Virus record (IMG/VR): IMGVR_UViG_3300032246_001848
Location: 1-24,211 of that record
DNA from: a virus
Strand: one strand, 5' to 3'
Length of the DNA: 24,211 nucleotides
Shown: positions 14,500 to 22,588 of the stretch, piece after piece
Position numbering within the stretch: the stretch's first letter is position 1
How the letters are laid out: the number at the start of each line of letters is the position of its first letter
The notes under the pieces: generated by a model
The model's database searches: none
Seen by the model: the letters and a program-made list of their open reading frames with translations, nothing else
Told to the model about the DNA's origin: nothing
Made by a program: the position numbers and the translations under genes

Positions 14500-14508
14500 G
14501 AGGTGATC
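14500..14508 (+). promoter_or_regulatory. Extended ribosome binding site GAGGTGATC
   Basis: Nine contiguous bases match the complement of the usual 16S rRNA 3' end, longer than any other ribosome site in this window. It sits ahead of ATG 14513, consistent with strong translation of the first gene of a transcription unit. Confidence 0.7.
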
Positions 14509-14512
14509 AATA

Positions 14513-14845
14513 ATGCCAGATTATGCAAGCTTAACCGCTCAAGTAGATCTATTTAAAACTAAGGTTACAGCCCTTAGTGGTTCTACACTGGGCGCACAGG
14601 AATTGATTTATTTAGCAAAAGCTATTGAGTCAATGGGAAACCTTTTGGGAGTAAATGATGTTTTGGCAGCTACAACTACAAAGCTTAATGATATCTCAAC
14701 TGCAGTAACAGCGGCTACAACAACAGTAGCTGGAGCAGGAAGTACACAAGTAGCAGCGGTAGCTGCAGCAGGAGCAACACAAGTAGCAGCAGTTGCAAAT
14801 GAATTAAATAACTTTACAATTTATCAGAATATGGGAGTAATATAA
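14513..14845 (+). CDS. Short helical fibre stalk protein, 110 aa
   Basis: Residues 1-50 (MPDYASLTAQVDLFKTKVTA, SMGNLLGVNDV) are paralogous to the start of the 220-aa fibre at 12474. The rest is an Ala/Thr-rich predicted helix with an 11-residue periodicity (GSTQVAAVAAA, GATQVAAVANE), typical of parallel trimeric stalks. It then ends in ELNNFTIYQNMGVI without a head domain. It therefore looks like a fibre base that has lost, or is supplied separately with, its head. The next gene starts one base after its stop and could be that head. Expression is expected to be strong given the promoter and ribosome site just upstream. Confidence 0.7.
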   Translation: MPDYASLTAQVDLFKTKVTALSGSTLGAQELIYLAKAIESMGNLLGVNDVLAATTTKLNDISTAVTAATTTVAGAGSTQVAAVAAAGATQVAAVANELNNFTIYQNMGVI

Positions 14846-14846
14846 A

Positions 14847-15167
14847 ATGCCAACAACGGTCAGTTTACCAGCACGTTTTTATGCAGGAACACTTACAACT
14901 TCAGAAGTAGGAGTTTGGACAGTTCCAGCAGCAGAGACAGATGTAGTTACATCAATCACAGCAATGAATATCACACAGGTTGCACAAACATTTGATGTGA
15001 AAATGGCAGGAACATTCTTGGCGTATCAGCTAAGCCTTCCACCACAAACATTCATGACGCTAGATATTAAGCAAGTTCTTAATACAGCAGAGAGCATTCT
15101 TGTAAAGGCCTCAAATGGCTCAGCAGTTACAATGTTTATCTCAGGCGTAAAAATAACATCATCATAA
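14847..15167 (+). CDS. Small beta-sandwich virion protein, 106 aa
   Basis: The sequence (TTVSLPARFYAGTLTTSEVG, TSITAMNITQVAQTFDVKMA, LPPQTFMTLDIKQVLNTAES, TMFISGVKITSS) is all-beta and resembles the first 118 residues of the 733-aa fibre at 19296: an aromatic 'xxYxxV' strand, an 'ITxMNITxxxxTFxVxM' hairpin, a 'TLDIKQVLNxAESIxVxAS' strand pair and a closing 'ISGVKI'. Such small domains occur in phage tails as adaptors or fibre docking units. GGGAG at 14833-14837, inside the previous gene, precedes the ATG by nine bases. It may sit on the stalk encoded immediately upstream; this is inference. Confidence 0.65.
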   Translation: MPTTVSLPARFYAGTLTTSEVGVWTVPAAETDVVTSITAMNITQVAQTFDVKMAGTFLAYQLSLPPQTFMTLDIKQVLNTAESILVKASNGSAVTMFISGVKITSS

Positions 15168-15186
15168 TTTAAAGGAGTAGTAAAAA

Positions 15187-16179
15187 ATGCCATCATCCAA
15201 TAGCACGTCCTCTATATATTTACCAGGACTTACAACAACAATTGACTCTGCTGTTACGGCAGGTTTAAATGCTGGTATCACCGCACAAGCAATTGCAGCA
15301 GGTGGAGTAAGCTCAATGTATCTTCCAATAGAAACTAGAATTTATAACTCTGGAACATGGACACGACCAACAAACTCAGGACCAGTTATTAAGCTTATCT
15401 TGGTTGGTGGAGGAGGATCAGGTGGATGTGGTGTTTCATGGAACTATAATGGCTCAGGCGGAGGCGGGGCAGGTCAACTTGTTGAAAGATGGTTGGATAT
15501 TTCATCAGTTGCAATTGGCTCAACAATTCCAATTACAATTGGAGCAGCAGGTGCTGCAGTAGGTGGAAATTCAAATGGTAATAATGGAGGAAACTCCTCA
15601 TTTGGTGCAAACGGAAATGGTTATTACGTAATTGCCTACGGCGGAGGCGGCGGAGGATATCCATACGGAACTGGCAACAACGGTAACTCTGGGTCAATGG
15701 GTCAGGGTGCAAGCAACATTAATGGTGGAGGCTCAGGCGGAGGCGGAGGCGCTGGTGGAGATTGGCAGTACGGAGCAGCAGGCGGTGGCGGAGGCGCTGG
15801 TGGAGCTGGACAAAATGCTATTAATACAACCGTACAAAACGGAACTGGAAGTCCAGGATACCCTGGAGGATTTGGTTTTGGTCACGGCTCATCAGGTGGC
15901 GGAACTGGAGCAAACCACAGCTGGACATCATGGATTGGTGTAGGCGGAGCTGGAGGTAATGGACTTTACGGCATTGCAGGCGGAGGCGGTGGAGGCGGCG
16001 GAGCGGGCGGAGGCGGATCATGTGGCGGAGGCGCTGGAGGATCACAAACAATTGATAACACTGGCGGAGCTGGACGTGACGGAACAGGCTCAGGCGGCGG
16101 AGGAAACAATCATACGGGTGGAAATGGTCAAAAGGGAGGTTCTGGCGTAGCTATTATTACATACTACGTTAAGGCATAA
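15187..16179 (+). CDS. Glycine-rich tail adhesin, 330 aa
   Basis: Residues 9-60 (SIYLPGLTTTIDSAVTAGLN, ITAQAIAAGGVSSMYLPIET) make a helical/linker N-terminus, and residues 63-75 (SGTWTRPTNSGPV) lead into 'IKLILVGGGGSGGCG'. From there to about 320 runs a glycine-rich domain with many GGGG, GGxGGxGG and AGG stretches, closing with GGSGVAIITYYVKA. This is the glycine-rich domain found in many phage fibres; by analogy with the solved tip of T-even adhesin gp38, such runs can pack as polyglycine-II helices, but homology to gp38 is not claimed. A paralogue lies at 16702. AAAGGAG sits nine bases before the ATG. The likely role is a receptor-binding tip. Confidence 0.8.
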   Translation: MPSSNSTSSIYLPGLTTTIDSAVTAGLNAGITAQAIAAGGVSSMYLPIETRIYNSGTWTRPTNSGPVIKLILVGGGGSGGCGVSWNYNGSGGGGAGQLVERWLDISSVAIGSTIPITIGAAGAAVGGNSNGNNGGNSSFGANGNGYYVIAYGGGGGGYPYGTGNNGNSGSMGQGASNINGGGSGGGGGAGGDWQYGAAGGGGGAGGAGQNAINTTVQNGTGSPGYPGGFGFGHGSSGGGTGANHSWTSWIGVGGAGGNGLYGIAGGGGGGGGAGGGGSCGGGAGGSQTIDNTGGAGRDGTGSGGGGNNHTGGNGQKGGSGVAIITYYVKA

Positions 16180-16181
16180 CT

Positions 16182-16460
16182 ATGAGAGATTACGTATTTA
16201 TTAATGAAGATGGAACAGTACATAATATACTACATCTAGTTGGTCCTGAAGCAATTGCTGCAAATGAAGATTTAAAAGATCTTTTGCACTTTGATTATAC
16301 AGATTGGGACTATGATGATAAGCCAGCACCAAGTTGGACATATAATAGAGAAACACAAACATGGAATAAAGTTCTTCCGTTTATTTCACCAGTTGTTGTA
16401 GAAAATCTTGTACCGCTTGAAGAACCAGCAGAAGATGAATTAGTAGGAGGCAACAACTAA
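16182..16460 (+). CDS. Small acidic fibre-partner protein, 92 aa
   Basis: The sequence starts MRDYVFINEDGTVHNILHLV and continues 'EAIAANEDLKDLLHFDYTDW', 'KPAPSWTYNRETQTWNK'. It then ends in a Pro/Glu-rich tail (VVVENLVPLEEPAEDELVGG). The order 'short beta hairpin, target-name strand, GWTYDxxTxxW/F' is shared with the proteins at 4774 and 16460. It begins two bases after the glycine-rich adhesin and is followed by TAATG coupling, so all three genes are likely translated together. It is probably an assembly or attachment partner of the glycine-rich fibre. I do not know a named family. Confidence 0.65.
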   Translation: MRDYVFINEDGTVHNILHLVGPEAIAANEDLKDLLHFDYTDWDYDDKPAPSWTYNRETQTWNKVLPFISPVVVENLVPLEEPAEDELVGGNN

Positions 16461-16702
16461 TGTCAACATGGGCACTCTTAGTAAATAATATTATCGGTAA
16501 TGTAATTGTTGCAGATCAAGAATTTATTGAATCACATCCTGATTTTTCTCAATTAGAAAAAATTGATATTACAGATTATAATCCACAGCCAGGTATTATG
16601 TGGAAATTAGAAAATAATAAGTTTGTAGCACCAGATCATGTTAAGCCTAAAGCAGAACATATTTTGGATGATGGACTTCTTGAAATCGAGGTAAAGGCAT
16701 AA
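16460..16702 (+). CDS. Small fibre-partner protein, 80 aa
   Basis: The protein reads MSTWALLVNNIIGNVIVADQ, EFIESHPDFSQLEKIDITDY, NPQPGIMWKLENNKFVAPD and ends in an acidic/hydrophobic tail. This 'AxVxNNxIxNVIVADxEFI...PxxGxxxxxxNxFxxP' pattern recurs in many short phage proteins next to fibre genes. It starts by TAATG overlap with a well-placed AGGAGG at 16445-16450 and ends by TAATG overlap with the second glycine-rich adhesin. Its place between two paralogous glycine-rich genes suggests it serves one or both. The role as an assembly or attachment partner is inferred. Confidence 0.65.
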   Translation: MSTWALLVNNIIGNVIVADQEFIESHPDFSQLEKIDITDYNPQPGIMWKLENNKFVAPDHVKPKAEHILDDGLLEIEVKA

Positions 16703-17637
16703 TGGCAACATACGGAACAATTAATCAGATTTATGTACCAGGATTAGACACAGCAATTCAATCTTCAGCAACATCGCTATCAACATCTATTGCAATCCCT
16801 TTAATTGCAGCAAATCTTTCAGGATTTTATAATGCTTATGAAGTATCGATTTTAAGCGGTGGTGTTTGGACAAGACCAAATAATAGCGCAGGTATAGTAG
16901 AAGTAACATTAGTAGGTGGCGGCGGAGGCGGAGGTTGTAGCAATGGCTCAACTAACCACGGTGGTGGAGGAGCAGGACAGCTAGTAAAAAGAATTCTTGA
17001 TATTTCTTCAATCCCAGCACTTTCATCAATTTCAGTTGGTATTGCATCAGGTGGAACATGTAATGCACAAGGTGGAAATTCAACATTTGGAACTTCAGGA
17101 CAACCATTTTATATGGTTGCATATGGTGGAGGTTCAACACAAGGTGATGGACAGTCTGGCTCAATGGGCCCAGGTGCTCAAAACCAAACAGGAATTGGAT
17201 CTGGCGGTGGCGGACAAGGTAACTGGGTTAATTCTTGGGGCGCAGGCGGTGGCGGTGGAGGAGCTGGAGGAGCTGGAGAATATCCTAATTGTTCATTCTA
17301 TAACTCTGGAGGATATTCAGGATATTATGGCGGCTCAAGAAACTCATCTGAAGGATCTTCAGGTGGAGGACCAGGATGGGCAAACTCAAATGATTCAGCA
17401 AGAAGACAAGCAGGAGGTCGTGGAGGCCCAGGACTTTATGGAATTGCAGGTGGCGGTGGCGGTTCTGGTAGAGGTGTAGGTGGACCAGGTGCAAATGGCG
17501 GAGGCCAAGGCTATGGTGACTATATTGGAACACCAAGAGCAGATGCTTATCCAAATACAGGATCAGGCGGTGGCGGTGGCGGAACAAACACTGGCGGTTC
17601 AGGAATCTGCAAGATTACCTATTGGGTAAAAGCTTAA
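16702..17637 (+). CDS. Glycine-rich tail adhesin, paralogue, 311 aa
   Basis: It aligns over its whole plan with the 330-aa protein at 15187: an N-terminus with INQIYVPGLDTAIQSSATSL, a lead-in SGGVWTRPNNSAGIVEVTLV, a long glycine-rich domain (GGGGGGG, GGGGAGQLVKRILDISSIPA, AYGGG, GSGGGGQGNW, GLYGIAGGGGGSG) and the end GGSGICKITYWVKA. Shared anchor segments (GAGQLV, R-x-LDISS, NSxFGxxG, AYGGG, GLYGIAGGGGG) are conserved while the glycine loops between them differ in length and in their Trp, Tyr, Asn and Ser content. That is the pattern expected of binding loops changing on a fixed frame. It is likely a receptor-binding tip or an alternative tip. Confidence 0.8.
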   Translation: MATYGTINQIYVPGLDTAIQSSATSLSTSIAIPLIAANLSGFYNAYEVSILSGGVWTRPNNSAGIVEVTLVGGGGGGGCSNGSTNHGGGGAGQLVKRILDISSIPALSSISVGIASGGTCNAQGGNSTFGTSGQPFYMVAYGGGSTQGDGQSGSMGPGAQNQTGIGSGGGGQGNWVNSWGAGGGGGGAGGAGEYPNCSFYNSGGYSGYYGGSRNSSEGSSGGGPGWANSNDSARRQAGGRGGPGLYGIAGGGGGSGRGVGGPGANGGGQGYGDYIGTPRADAYPNTGSGGGGGGTNTGGSGICKITYWVKA

Positions 17638-17664
17638 TAATTAAAGAAATAAAAGGAGAATAAA

Positions 17665-18102
17665 ATGCCAGTATCAATGACACCACAGGCCGTTACGCCA
17701 TCTTTGTGGACATATACATACCTTCAAGCACCAATTAATGGTCAAGGGTATACATACTTTAACATTCCTGTACAGTTTACTGATTTGGGAACAAAAACAG
17801 CTGGATCAACAGCAACATGCGATATATCAACAGCTGGTGTATTTAAAGTAATTGCAAATGGTAATATGACAGTAGCATTTACTAATCCACCTTCAACATC
17901 TAAAGGCGCTTTCTGGCAAGTTGAGATTAAAGCTGGTGGATCATATGCTATCACATGGCCAGGGTCTGTTAAGTGGGACGGTGGAGGAGCTGCAAACGTA
18001 GCACCACTTTTATCAACAAACACAACATTGTTAAACTTCTACACAAGAGACGGTGGAACAACTGTCTTTGGCGGATATGCATTCGCTGATTTATACGTAT
18101 AA
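17665..18102 (+). CDS. Beta-rich fibre head protein, 145 aa
   Basis: Residues 60-145 (ISTAGVFKVIANGNMTVAFT, GAFWQVEIKAGGSYAITWPG, SVKWDGGGAANVAPLLSTNT, LNFYTRDGGTTVFGGYAFAD) form a domain I know as the C-terminal head of many tail fibres in aquatic myoviruses, here coded as a short separate protein. The first 55 residues (SMTPQAVTPSLWTYTYLQAP...GYTYFNIPVQFTDLG) include a beta leader. AAAAGGAGA lies ahead of the ATG in the 27-base gap, so it has its own ribosome site and is not coupled to the glycine-rich gene. It may cap another fibre or act with the chaperone-like protein encoded next. Confidence 0.7.
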   Translation: MPVSMTPQAVTPSLWTYTYLQAPINGQGYTYFNIPVQFTDLGTKTAGSTATCDISTAGVFKVIANGNMTVAFTNPPSTSKGAFWQVEIKAGGSYAITWPGSVKWDGGGAANVAPLLSTNTTLLNFYTRDGGTTVFGGYAFADLYV

Positions 18103-18120
18103 TAATTAAAAGGGGAACCC

Positions 18121-18564
18121 ATGTACGCAATAGTTAAAGGTAATGAAATTATCAATGTTGGTGAAATAACAATATTATTTCCCAATACTTCATTTCCTGC
18201 TAATGGAGAATATGGAGACTTTTTAAAAAATAATGATGTATACCCAGTTATAACTGATTTAAAATATGACTCAAATACTGAAAAGTTAGTTCCATGTGCA
18301 CCATACATTAAAAACAAAAAAGTTTATAATGTTGAAGTACAACCAATTTCTACAGATGATCAAAAAGATATTTTGCTGGCGCATATCAATTTTGAATTAA
18401 TATCTACAGAAGGTCTTGAGACTAAGTCAGATTTATCTGCAAAAGATAAAAAAGCTTGGGTAGCATATAGAGAAAAACTTAATTTATTAAAAGAATATTC
18501 AAATTTATCAGAAGTTACATGGCCTACAAAGCCTGTAGTTTATGGTGGAACAGAGGAAAAGTAA
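18121..18564 (+). CDS. Fibre-assembly-like partner protein, 147 aa
   Basis: The N-terminal half (MYAIVKGNEIINVGEITILF, PNTSFPANGEYGDFLKNNDV, YPVITDLKYDSNTEKLVPCA, PYIKNKKVYNVEVQP) matches a recurring family of proteins found beside fibre genes of T4-like aquatic phages. The C-terminal half has a predicted helix pair with WVAYREKLNLL and ends WPTKP, which parallels the 'WxxYRQALRDLP...FPTEP' end of the chaperone-like protein at 14068. The two may be distant relatives. A role in fibre folding or attachment is inferred. AAAAGGGG lies five bases before the ATG; the next gene starts directly after its stop. Confidence 0.7.
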   Translation: MYAIVKGNEIINVGEITILFPNTSFPANGEYGDFLKNNDVYPVITDLKYDSNTEKLVPCAPYIKNKKVYNVEVQPISTDDQKDILLAHINFELISTEGLETKSDLSAKDKKAWVAYREKLNLLKEYSNLSEVTWPTKPVVYGGTEEK

Positions 18565-19281
18565 TTGTTACCTAATCAGCGTTCAAATTTTCGTAGAGCT
18601 AGATTTACAACATTAGGTTTAAGCTTACACCTTGACGCCGCCCTCCCTGGAACAGTAGTTAGAGATGGCTCTAATTTTTGTTCTCAATGGACAGACAAAT
18701 CTGGACAAGGGCGACACATGGTGCAGGCAACACAAACTAACAAGCCTTTATTCTTAGCATCTGGCCTTGGTGGACTTGGAGCCCTTCAATTTGATGGCTC
18801 AGATGATTTTATGACATTTTCAGATCAAACTTTAGCATACATAGCATCTCGTTCATTTACAGTTATTTATGTTGCATCAAAACCAGCAAATGCTAATACA
18901 TGGATTTTTGGTGGAACAAATACAGGAACTAGAACAAACTTTTTTGCAGGAAACTTAGCAGCTAATACACATAGAACTGGTTTTTATAATGATGATCAAG
19001 GATCTATTGTTACAGCTGCCGCTTCAGGAACAACAGAAATTTACACAATTGTTTTTGACTCTTCAACAAATGAAAGAACTATAAGAAGAAATAGAGTTGA
19101 AGTTTCACGTTCTGTTGCAGGAGGATCAGTATCTTCAATGACTGGACAAGCAATCGGAAGATATATTTCATCTTACGGCAATTTTAAAATTGGAGAATTT
19201 TTAATTTATAATAGAGCTTTGCAATTTTCAGAGTATGAAACTGTTGAAAAAGATCTAATATCTAAATGGTCTATAGTCTAA
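18565..19281 (+). CDS. LamG/concanavalin-like adhesin, 238 aa
   Basis: The fold is recognisable from LSLHLDAALPGTVVRDGSNF, CSQWTDKSGQGRHMVQATQT, GLGALQFDGSDDFMTFSDQT, SFTVIYVASKP, TEIYTIVFDSSTNERTIRRN and the closing FKIGEFLIYNRALQFSEYET followed by VEKDLISKWSI. This is the Laminin_G_3-type beta-sandwich used as a sugar-binding or surface-binding head in many phages and bacteria. The start is TTG immediately after the previous stop, supported by AGAGGAA at 18552-18558; the first internal ATG would remove the first beta strands. Binding to host glycans is the likely role, inferred from the fold. It is unlike the Cys-rich LamG-like protein at 2939, lacking any insert. Confidence 0.8.
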   Translation: MLPNQRSNFRRARFTTLGLSLHLDAALPGTVVRDGSNFCSQWTDKSGQGRHMVQATQTNKPLFLASGLGGLGALQFDGSDDFMTFSDQTLAYIASRSFTVIYVASKPANANTWIFGGTNTGTRTNFFAGNLAANTHRTGFYNDDQGSIVTAAASGTTEIYTIVFDSSTNERTIRRNRVEVSRSVAGGSVSSMTGQAIGRYISSYGNFKIGEFLIYNRALQFSEYETVEKDLISKWSIV

Positions 19282-19295
19282 GGGGGATTTAAGGT

Positions 19296-21497
19296 ATGTC
19301 ATACGCTCCGATTAGATTTGCGGGACCAACATTAATCCCATCATCTCCAGCCAAAATATACACGGCTGTATCTACAATAATTATTAAAGAGTTTACGGTA
19401 ACAAATTTTAGTAGCTCAACATTGCCATTTAGCTTATTTCTTTTAGGAGAAAATGGTGACTCTGTAATCAATCTATATAATGTAAATAGATCAAGCCTAG
19501 ATGCATATTCACTTTATGGAAATGTAAATGTAAATAATAATACAACTCTTAAACTAGAACACTCATTAATATTAAATGCTGGAGAATCAATTGCAGCAGT
19601 TACAACAACACCAAATTGCTATTCATTAACTATATCTGGAGTAGATCTTTCGGGAACACTAGCTGCTGGAGGAACAACTGGCGGAACTACGGGTGCAACA
19701 GGTGCAGGGTACTCAGATGTAACTTCATTAACAACAAATCTTATTGGGTCAGGCGCAAAAGTATTTTATGTAAATAATAGCGGTGCATATACAGCAGGAC
19801 AGCGTGTACGTGTAATTAATCCACTAGCTTTAACAACATATGTTGAAGGTGTTATAACTCAAGTTGTAAAAAATGTAAGTATAACTGTAGCAGTTGATGC
19901 AACAAATGGTACTGGAACATATTCAAGTTGGGTGTTTGCTGTAACTGGAAATCCAGGAACAAGTGGCACATCAGGCTCAAACGGTGTAGCAGGCCCAACT
20001 GGCCCAACGGGATCAACAGGCCCAACTGGCCCTTCTGGAGCAACTGGAGCAGCAGGATCATCATTAACTTTACAAGGAACGGTTGCAAATGTTGCAGCTT
20101 TACCAGCAACTGCATTTTTAGGTGCAACGTATCTAGTAACAGATACTCAACAGATGTATGTTTGGAACGGTGTGGCATTTTCAAATGCTGGAACGTATAG
20201 AGGTCCTACTGGCGTAACAGGATCAACGGGATCAACAGGCCCTACGGGTGGAACTGGACCTACTGGTGCTGCTGGAAGATCTATTAATATTAAAGGAACA
20301 AAAGCAAATGTTGCAGCACTCCCATCTACAGGAAATACATCTGGAGATTCATGGATTGCATTAACTGATTTACATTTGTATGTTTGGGATGGAACAGCCT
20401 GGTTAGATGCTGGACAATTTCAAGGACCAACGGGCGCAACTGGACCCGCAACTATTGCAGTAGGAATTACAACCTCAACAGGACCAACTGGAACTCCATC
20501 TGTTACAAATTCAGGAACTGGAACATCAGGAGTATTTGATTTTGTATTACAGCAAGGTCCAGTAGGAGTAACTGGCCCAACAGGCTCTGCTGCTACAGTT
20601 GCAATTGGAACAACAACTTCAACAGGCCCAACAGGAGTTCCTTCTGTAACAAATGTTGGAACAGCAAATGCAGCATTGCTTAATTTTATTTTAAAGCAAG
20701 GGGTAACAGGCCCAACAGGACCTGCAGGCCCAACAACAATAACAATAGGAACAACAACCAGCACTGGCCCAACAGGAACTGCACAGGTTATAAATTCTGG
20801 AACAACAACAGATCTTGTTTTAAATTTTACTCTTACACAGGGACCAACTGGAGTAACTGGAGCCACAGGCTCAACAGGTGCAGCAAGCACAGTTACAGGC
20901 CCTACGGGCCCAACAGGAACAACTGGTCCAACAGGTGCAACTGGTGTTGCAGGAGCAGATGGAACTTCAGTTAGAATATTAGGGTCATATGCATCACAAG
21001 CAGCCCTTACAACAGCAAGACCAACAGGAACACTTGGCGATGGTTATTTAGTTAATGGAGAGCTCTATGTATGGACAGGCTCAGCTTGGACAAATGTTGG
21101 AAGTATTGTAGGCCCTACGGGTGCTACAGGTCCAACAGGTGCAGGAGCAACAGGTGCAACTGGGCCAACAGGTGCTACAGGAGCAAATGGATCAAGCATT
21201 CAAGGACCTACAGGCCCTACAGGATCTGCAGGCGCAACGGGACCAACAGGTGCTACAGGAGCCACAGGAGCAACAGGGTCAGGTTTACAGGGCAATACAG
21301 GCCCAACGGGACCAACAGGCCCTTCAGGTGGTGCAACTGGCGCAACAGGCGCAACAGGCCCAGTTTGGATTACCAATGGAACGGTAGCAACAGCAACTAC
21401 TACTGGAACAACTGGAGATGTAAAATGGGATTCAAATTATATTTATATTTGCATAGCAACAAACACTTGGAAGAGATCCCCAATCAATACCTGGTAA
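19296..21497 (+). CDS. Collagen-like tail fibre with repeated small modules, 733 aa
   Basis: Residues 1-118 form a beta-sandwich related to the 14847 protein. Residues 138-217 ([20 protein letters not shown]...[11 protein letters not shown]) are a module common in fibres. Collagen-like GPTGxTG tracts then alternate with two module kinds: three '[11 protein letters not shown]...[13 protein letters not shown]' units (256-302, 327-376, 557-606) and three tandem units of about 46 residues '[20 protein letters not shown]...LNFxLxQGP' (385-520). A long Gly-X-Y run (607-689) precedes the C-terminal domain (691-733, [25 protein letters not shown]), typical of T4-like aquatic phage fibres. Thr dominates the Y or X positions. 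The start is fixed by AAGGGGGA at 19280. It is a probable trimeric host-recognition fibre, next to a glycosyltransferase gene. Confidence 0.85.
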   Translation: MSYAPIRFAGPTLIPSSPAKIYTAVSTIIIKEFTVTNFSSSTLPFSLFLLGENGDSVINLYNVNRSSLDAYSLYGNVNVNNNTTLKLEHSLILNAGESIAAVTTTPNCYSLTISGVDLSGTLAAGGTTGGTTGATGAGYSDVTSLTTNLIGSGAKVFYVNNSGAYTAGQRVRVINPLALTTYVEGVITQVVKNVSITVAVDATNGTGTYSSWVFAVTGNPGTSGTSGSNGVAGPTGPTGSTGPTGPSGATGAAGSSLTLQGTVANVAALPATAFLGATYLVTDTQQMYVWNGVAFSNAGTYRGPTGVTGSTGSTGPTGGTGPTGAAGRSINIKGTKANVAALPSTGNTSGDSWIALTDLHLYVWDGTAWLDAGQFQGPTGATGPATIAVGITTSTGPTGTPSVTNSGTGTSGVFDFVLQQGPVGVTGPTGSAATVAIGTTTSTGPTGVPSVTNVGTANAALLNFILKQGVTGPTGPAGPTTITIGTTTSTGPTGTAQVINSGTTTDLVLNFTLTQGPTGVTGATGSTGAASTVTGPTGPTGTTGPTGATGVAGADGTSVRILGSYASQAALTTARPTGTLGDGYLVNGELYVWTGSAWTNVGSIVGPTGATGPTGAGATGATGPTGATGANGSSIQGPTGPTGSAGATGPTGATGATGATGSGLQGNTGPTGPTGPSGGATGATGATGPVWITNGTVATATTTGTTGDVKWDSNYIYICIATNTWKRSPINTW

Positions 21498-21518
21498 TAC
21501 CCTAACAGAAGGTAATTA

Positions 21519-22586
21519 ATGAAAATAGCAGTATATACAATTGCTTTAAATGAAGAGCAGTTTGTTAAGCGTTGGTATGAGTCAGCAAAAGATGCTGACT
21601 ATTTATTAATTGCAGATACAGGCTCTACAGATAAAACAAAAGAATTAGCATTAAAACTTGGTATAAATGTTTATGATATATCAGTTTCCCCCTGGCGATT
21701 TGATGATGCTAGAAATGCTGCCCTATCATTAATTCCAGCAGATATTGATTACTGCATATCATTAGATATGGATGAAGTTCTTTCTGAAAACTGGAGAGAA
21801 GAATTAGAAAAAATAAACCCTAATACAACAAGACCAATACATAGACTAGTTACTTCATTTGATGAAAATGGAAATCCAGGTGTTGAATTTGATGCATTAA
21901 GAATGCACTCAAGACACGGGCATAGATGGAAATATCCAATACATGAATCTGTTTCATTTTATGGCATAGATGAAGTTAGAGAAAATGTAAATATTAAAAT
22001 ATTGCATTATCCAGATAATAATAAATCAAGAGGGCAGTATCTTCCACTTTTGCAAATGGCGGCACAAGAAGATCCAGCTAGCGATAGATGTGCACATTAC
22101 TATGCTAGAGAGCTATTCTTCTATGGAAGATATGAAGAAGCGGCAGCTGAATTTAAGAGGCATATATCTTTGCCGTCCGCCTTCTGGAAACCAGAAAGAT
22201 GTGAGTCAATGAGATATATTGCAAAATGTCAACCAGATGAAAAAGAATATTGGCTTAGATTAGCCATTACAGAATGTCCAGAAAGAAGAGAGCCTTTTGT
22301 AGATCTTGCTCAACATTTTTATGAAATACAAGACTGGGATAAGGTAAAAGAATATTCAGAGCTTGCTTTAAATATAAAAGAAAAGTTTTTAGGTTATTTT
22401 TGTGAAGCAGAAGCTTGGGGCTGGAAACCTCATGATTTATTGGCCTTAGCAAATTACAATTTAGGTAATTACAAAGAGGCCTCAAAGCATGGCGAGATAG
22501 CTATTTCTTTATGTGATGATCAAAGATTACATGATAATTTAGGCTTTTATCAAAGCGCTCAGAATAATGAAAGTGGTATAATTTAA
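21519..22586 (+). CDS. Family 2 glycosyltransferase with TPR-like C-terminus, 355 aa
   Basis: The N-terminal ~165 residues are a GT-A fold of glycosyltransferase family 2: [20 protein letters not shown] (2-21), the nucleotide-binding [10 protein letters not shown] (31-40), [11 protein letters not shown] (59-69), the metal-binding DMDE (D83, D85, E86), and 'YPIHES' (139-144) with HYPD (163-166). Residues about 185-345 form helical pairs with TPR-like features ([60 protein letters not shown]). It would transfer a sugar from a nucleotide-sugar donor to an acceptor held by the helical part; donor and acceptor are unknown. It stands alone among virion genes, 21 bases after one collagen-like fibre and two bases before another, suggesting modification of fibres. 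Key residues all look intact. Confidence 0.85.
   Translation: MKIAVYTIALNEEQFVKRWYESAKDADYLLIADTGSTDKTKELALKLGINVYDISVSPWRFDDARNAALSLIPADIDYCISLDMDEVLSENWREELEKINPNTTRPIHRLVTSFDENGNPGVEFDALRMHSRHGHRWKYPIHESVSFYGIDEVRENVNIKILHYPDNNKSRGQYLPLLQMAAQEDPASDRCAHYYARELFFYGRYEEAAAEFKRHISLPSAFWKPERCESMRYIAKCQPDEKEYWLRLAITECPERREPFVDLAQHFYEIQDWDKVKEYSELALNIKEKFLGYFCEAEAWGWKPHDLLALANYNLGNYKEASKHGEIAISLCDDQRLHDNLGFYQSAQNNESGII
22574..22582 (+). promoter_or_regulatory. Candidate promoter TGGTATAAT, leaderless type
   Basis: A full extended -10 lies at the very end of the glycosyltransferase gene (coding SGI of SGII). Six bases separate it from ATG 22589, so transcription would start at the start codon itself. 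No ribosome site is visible before that ATG, which supports a leaderless message. It shares GGTATAATTT with the sites at 4099 and 8307. Confidence 0.55.
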
Positions 22587-22588
22587 AA

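Noticed and set aside
17638-17664. Terminator or promoter in the gap before the 145-aa gene
   Set aside because: The gap is A-rich with a ribosome site but shows neither a stem-loop with a T-run nor a recognisable -10. I found no convincing intrinsic terminator anywhere in the window.
18098-18103. TATAAT ahead of the 147-aa gene at 18121
   Set aside because: It is formed by the last Val codon and two stop codons, lacks the TGG extension, and a good ribosome site (AAAAGGGG) already explains the start; kept only as a weak possibility.
20420-20890. Open reading frame on the minus strand rich in Ala, Pro and Val
   Set aside because: It is the mirror of the collagen-like GPTG codons of the 733-aa fibre; the low-complexity sequence and absence of a ribosome site mark it as a shadow. 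The same holds for the minus-strand frame at 23044-23487.
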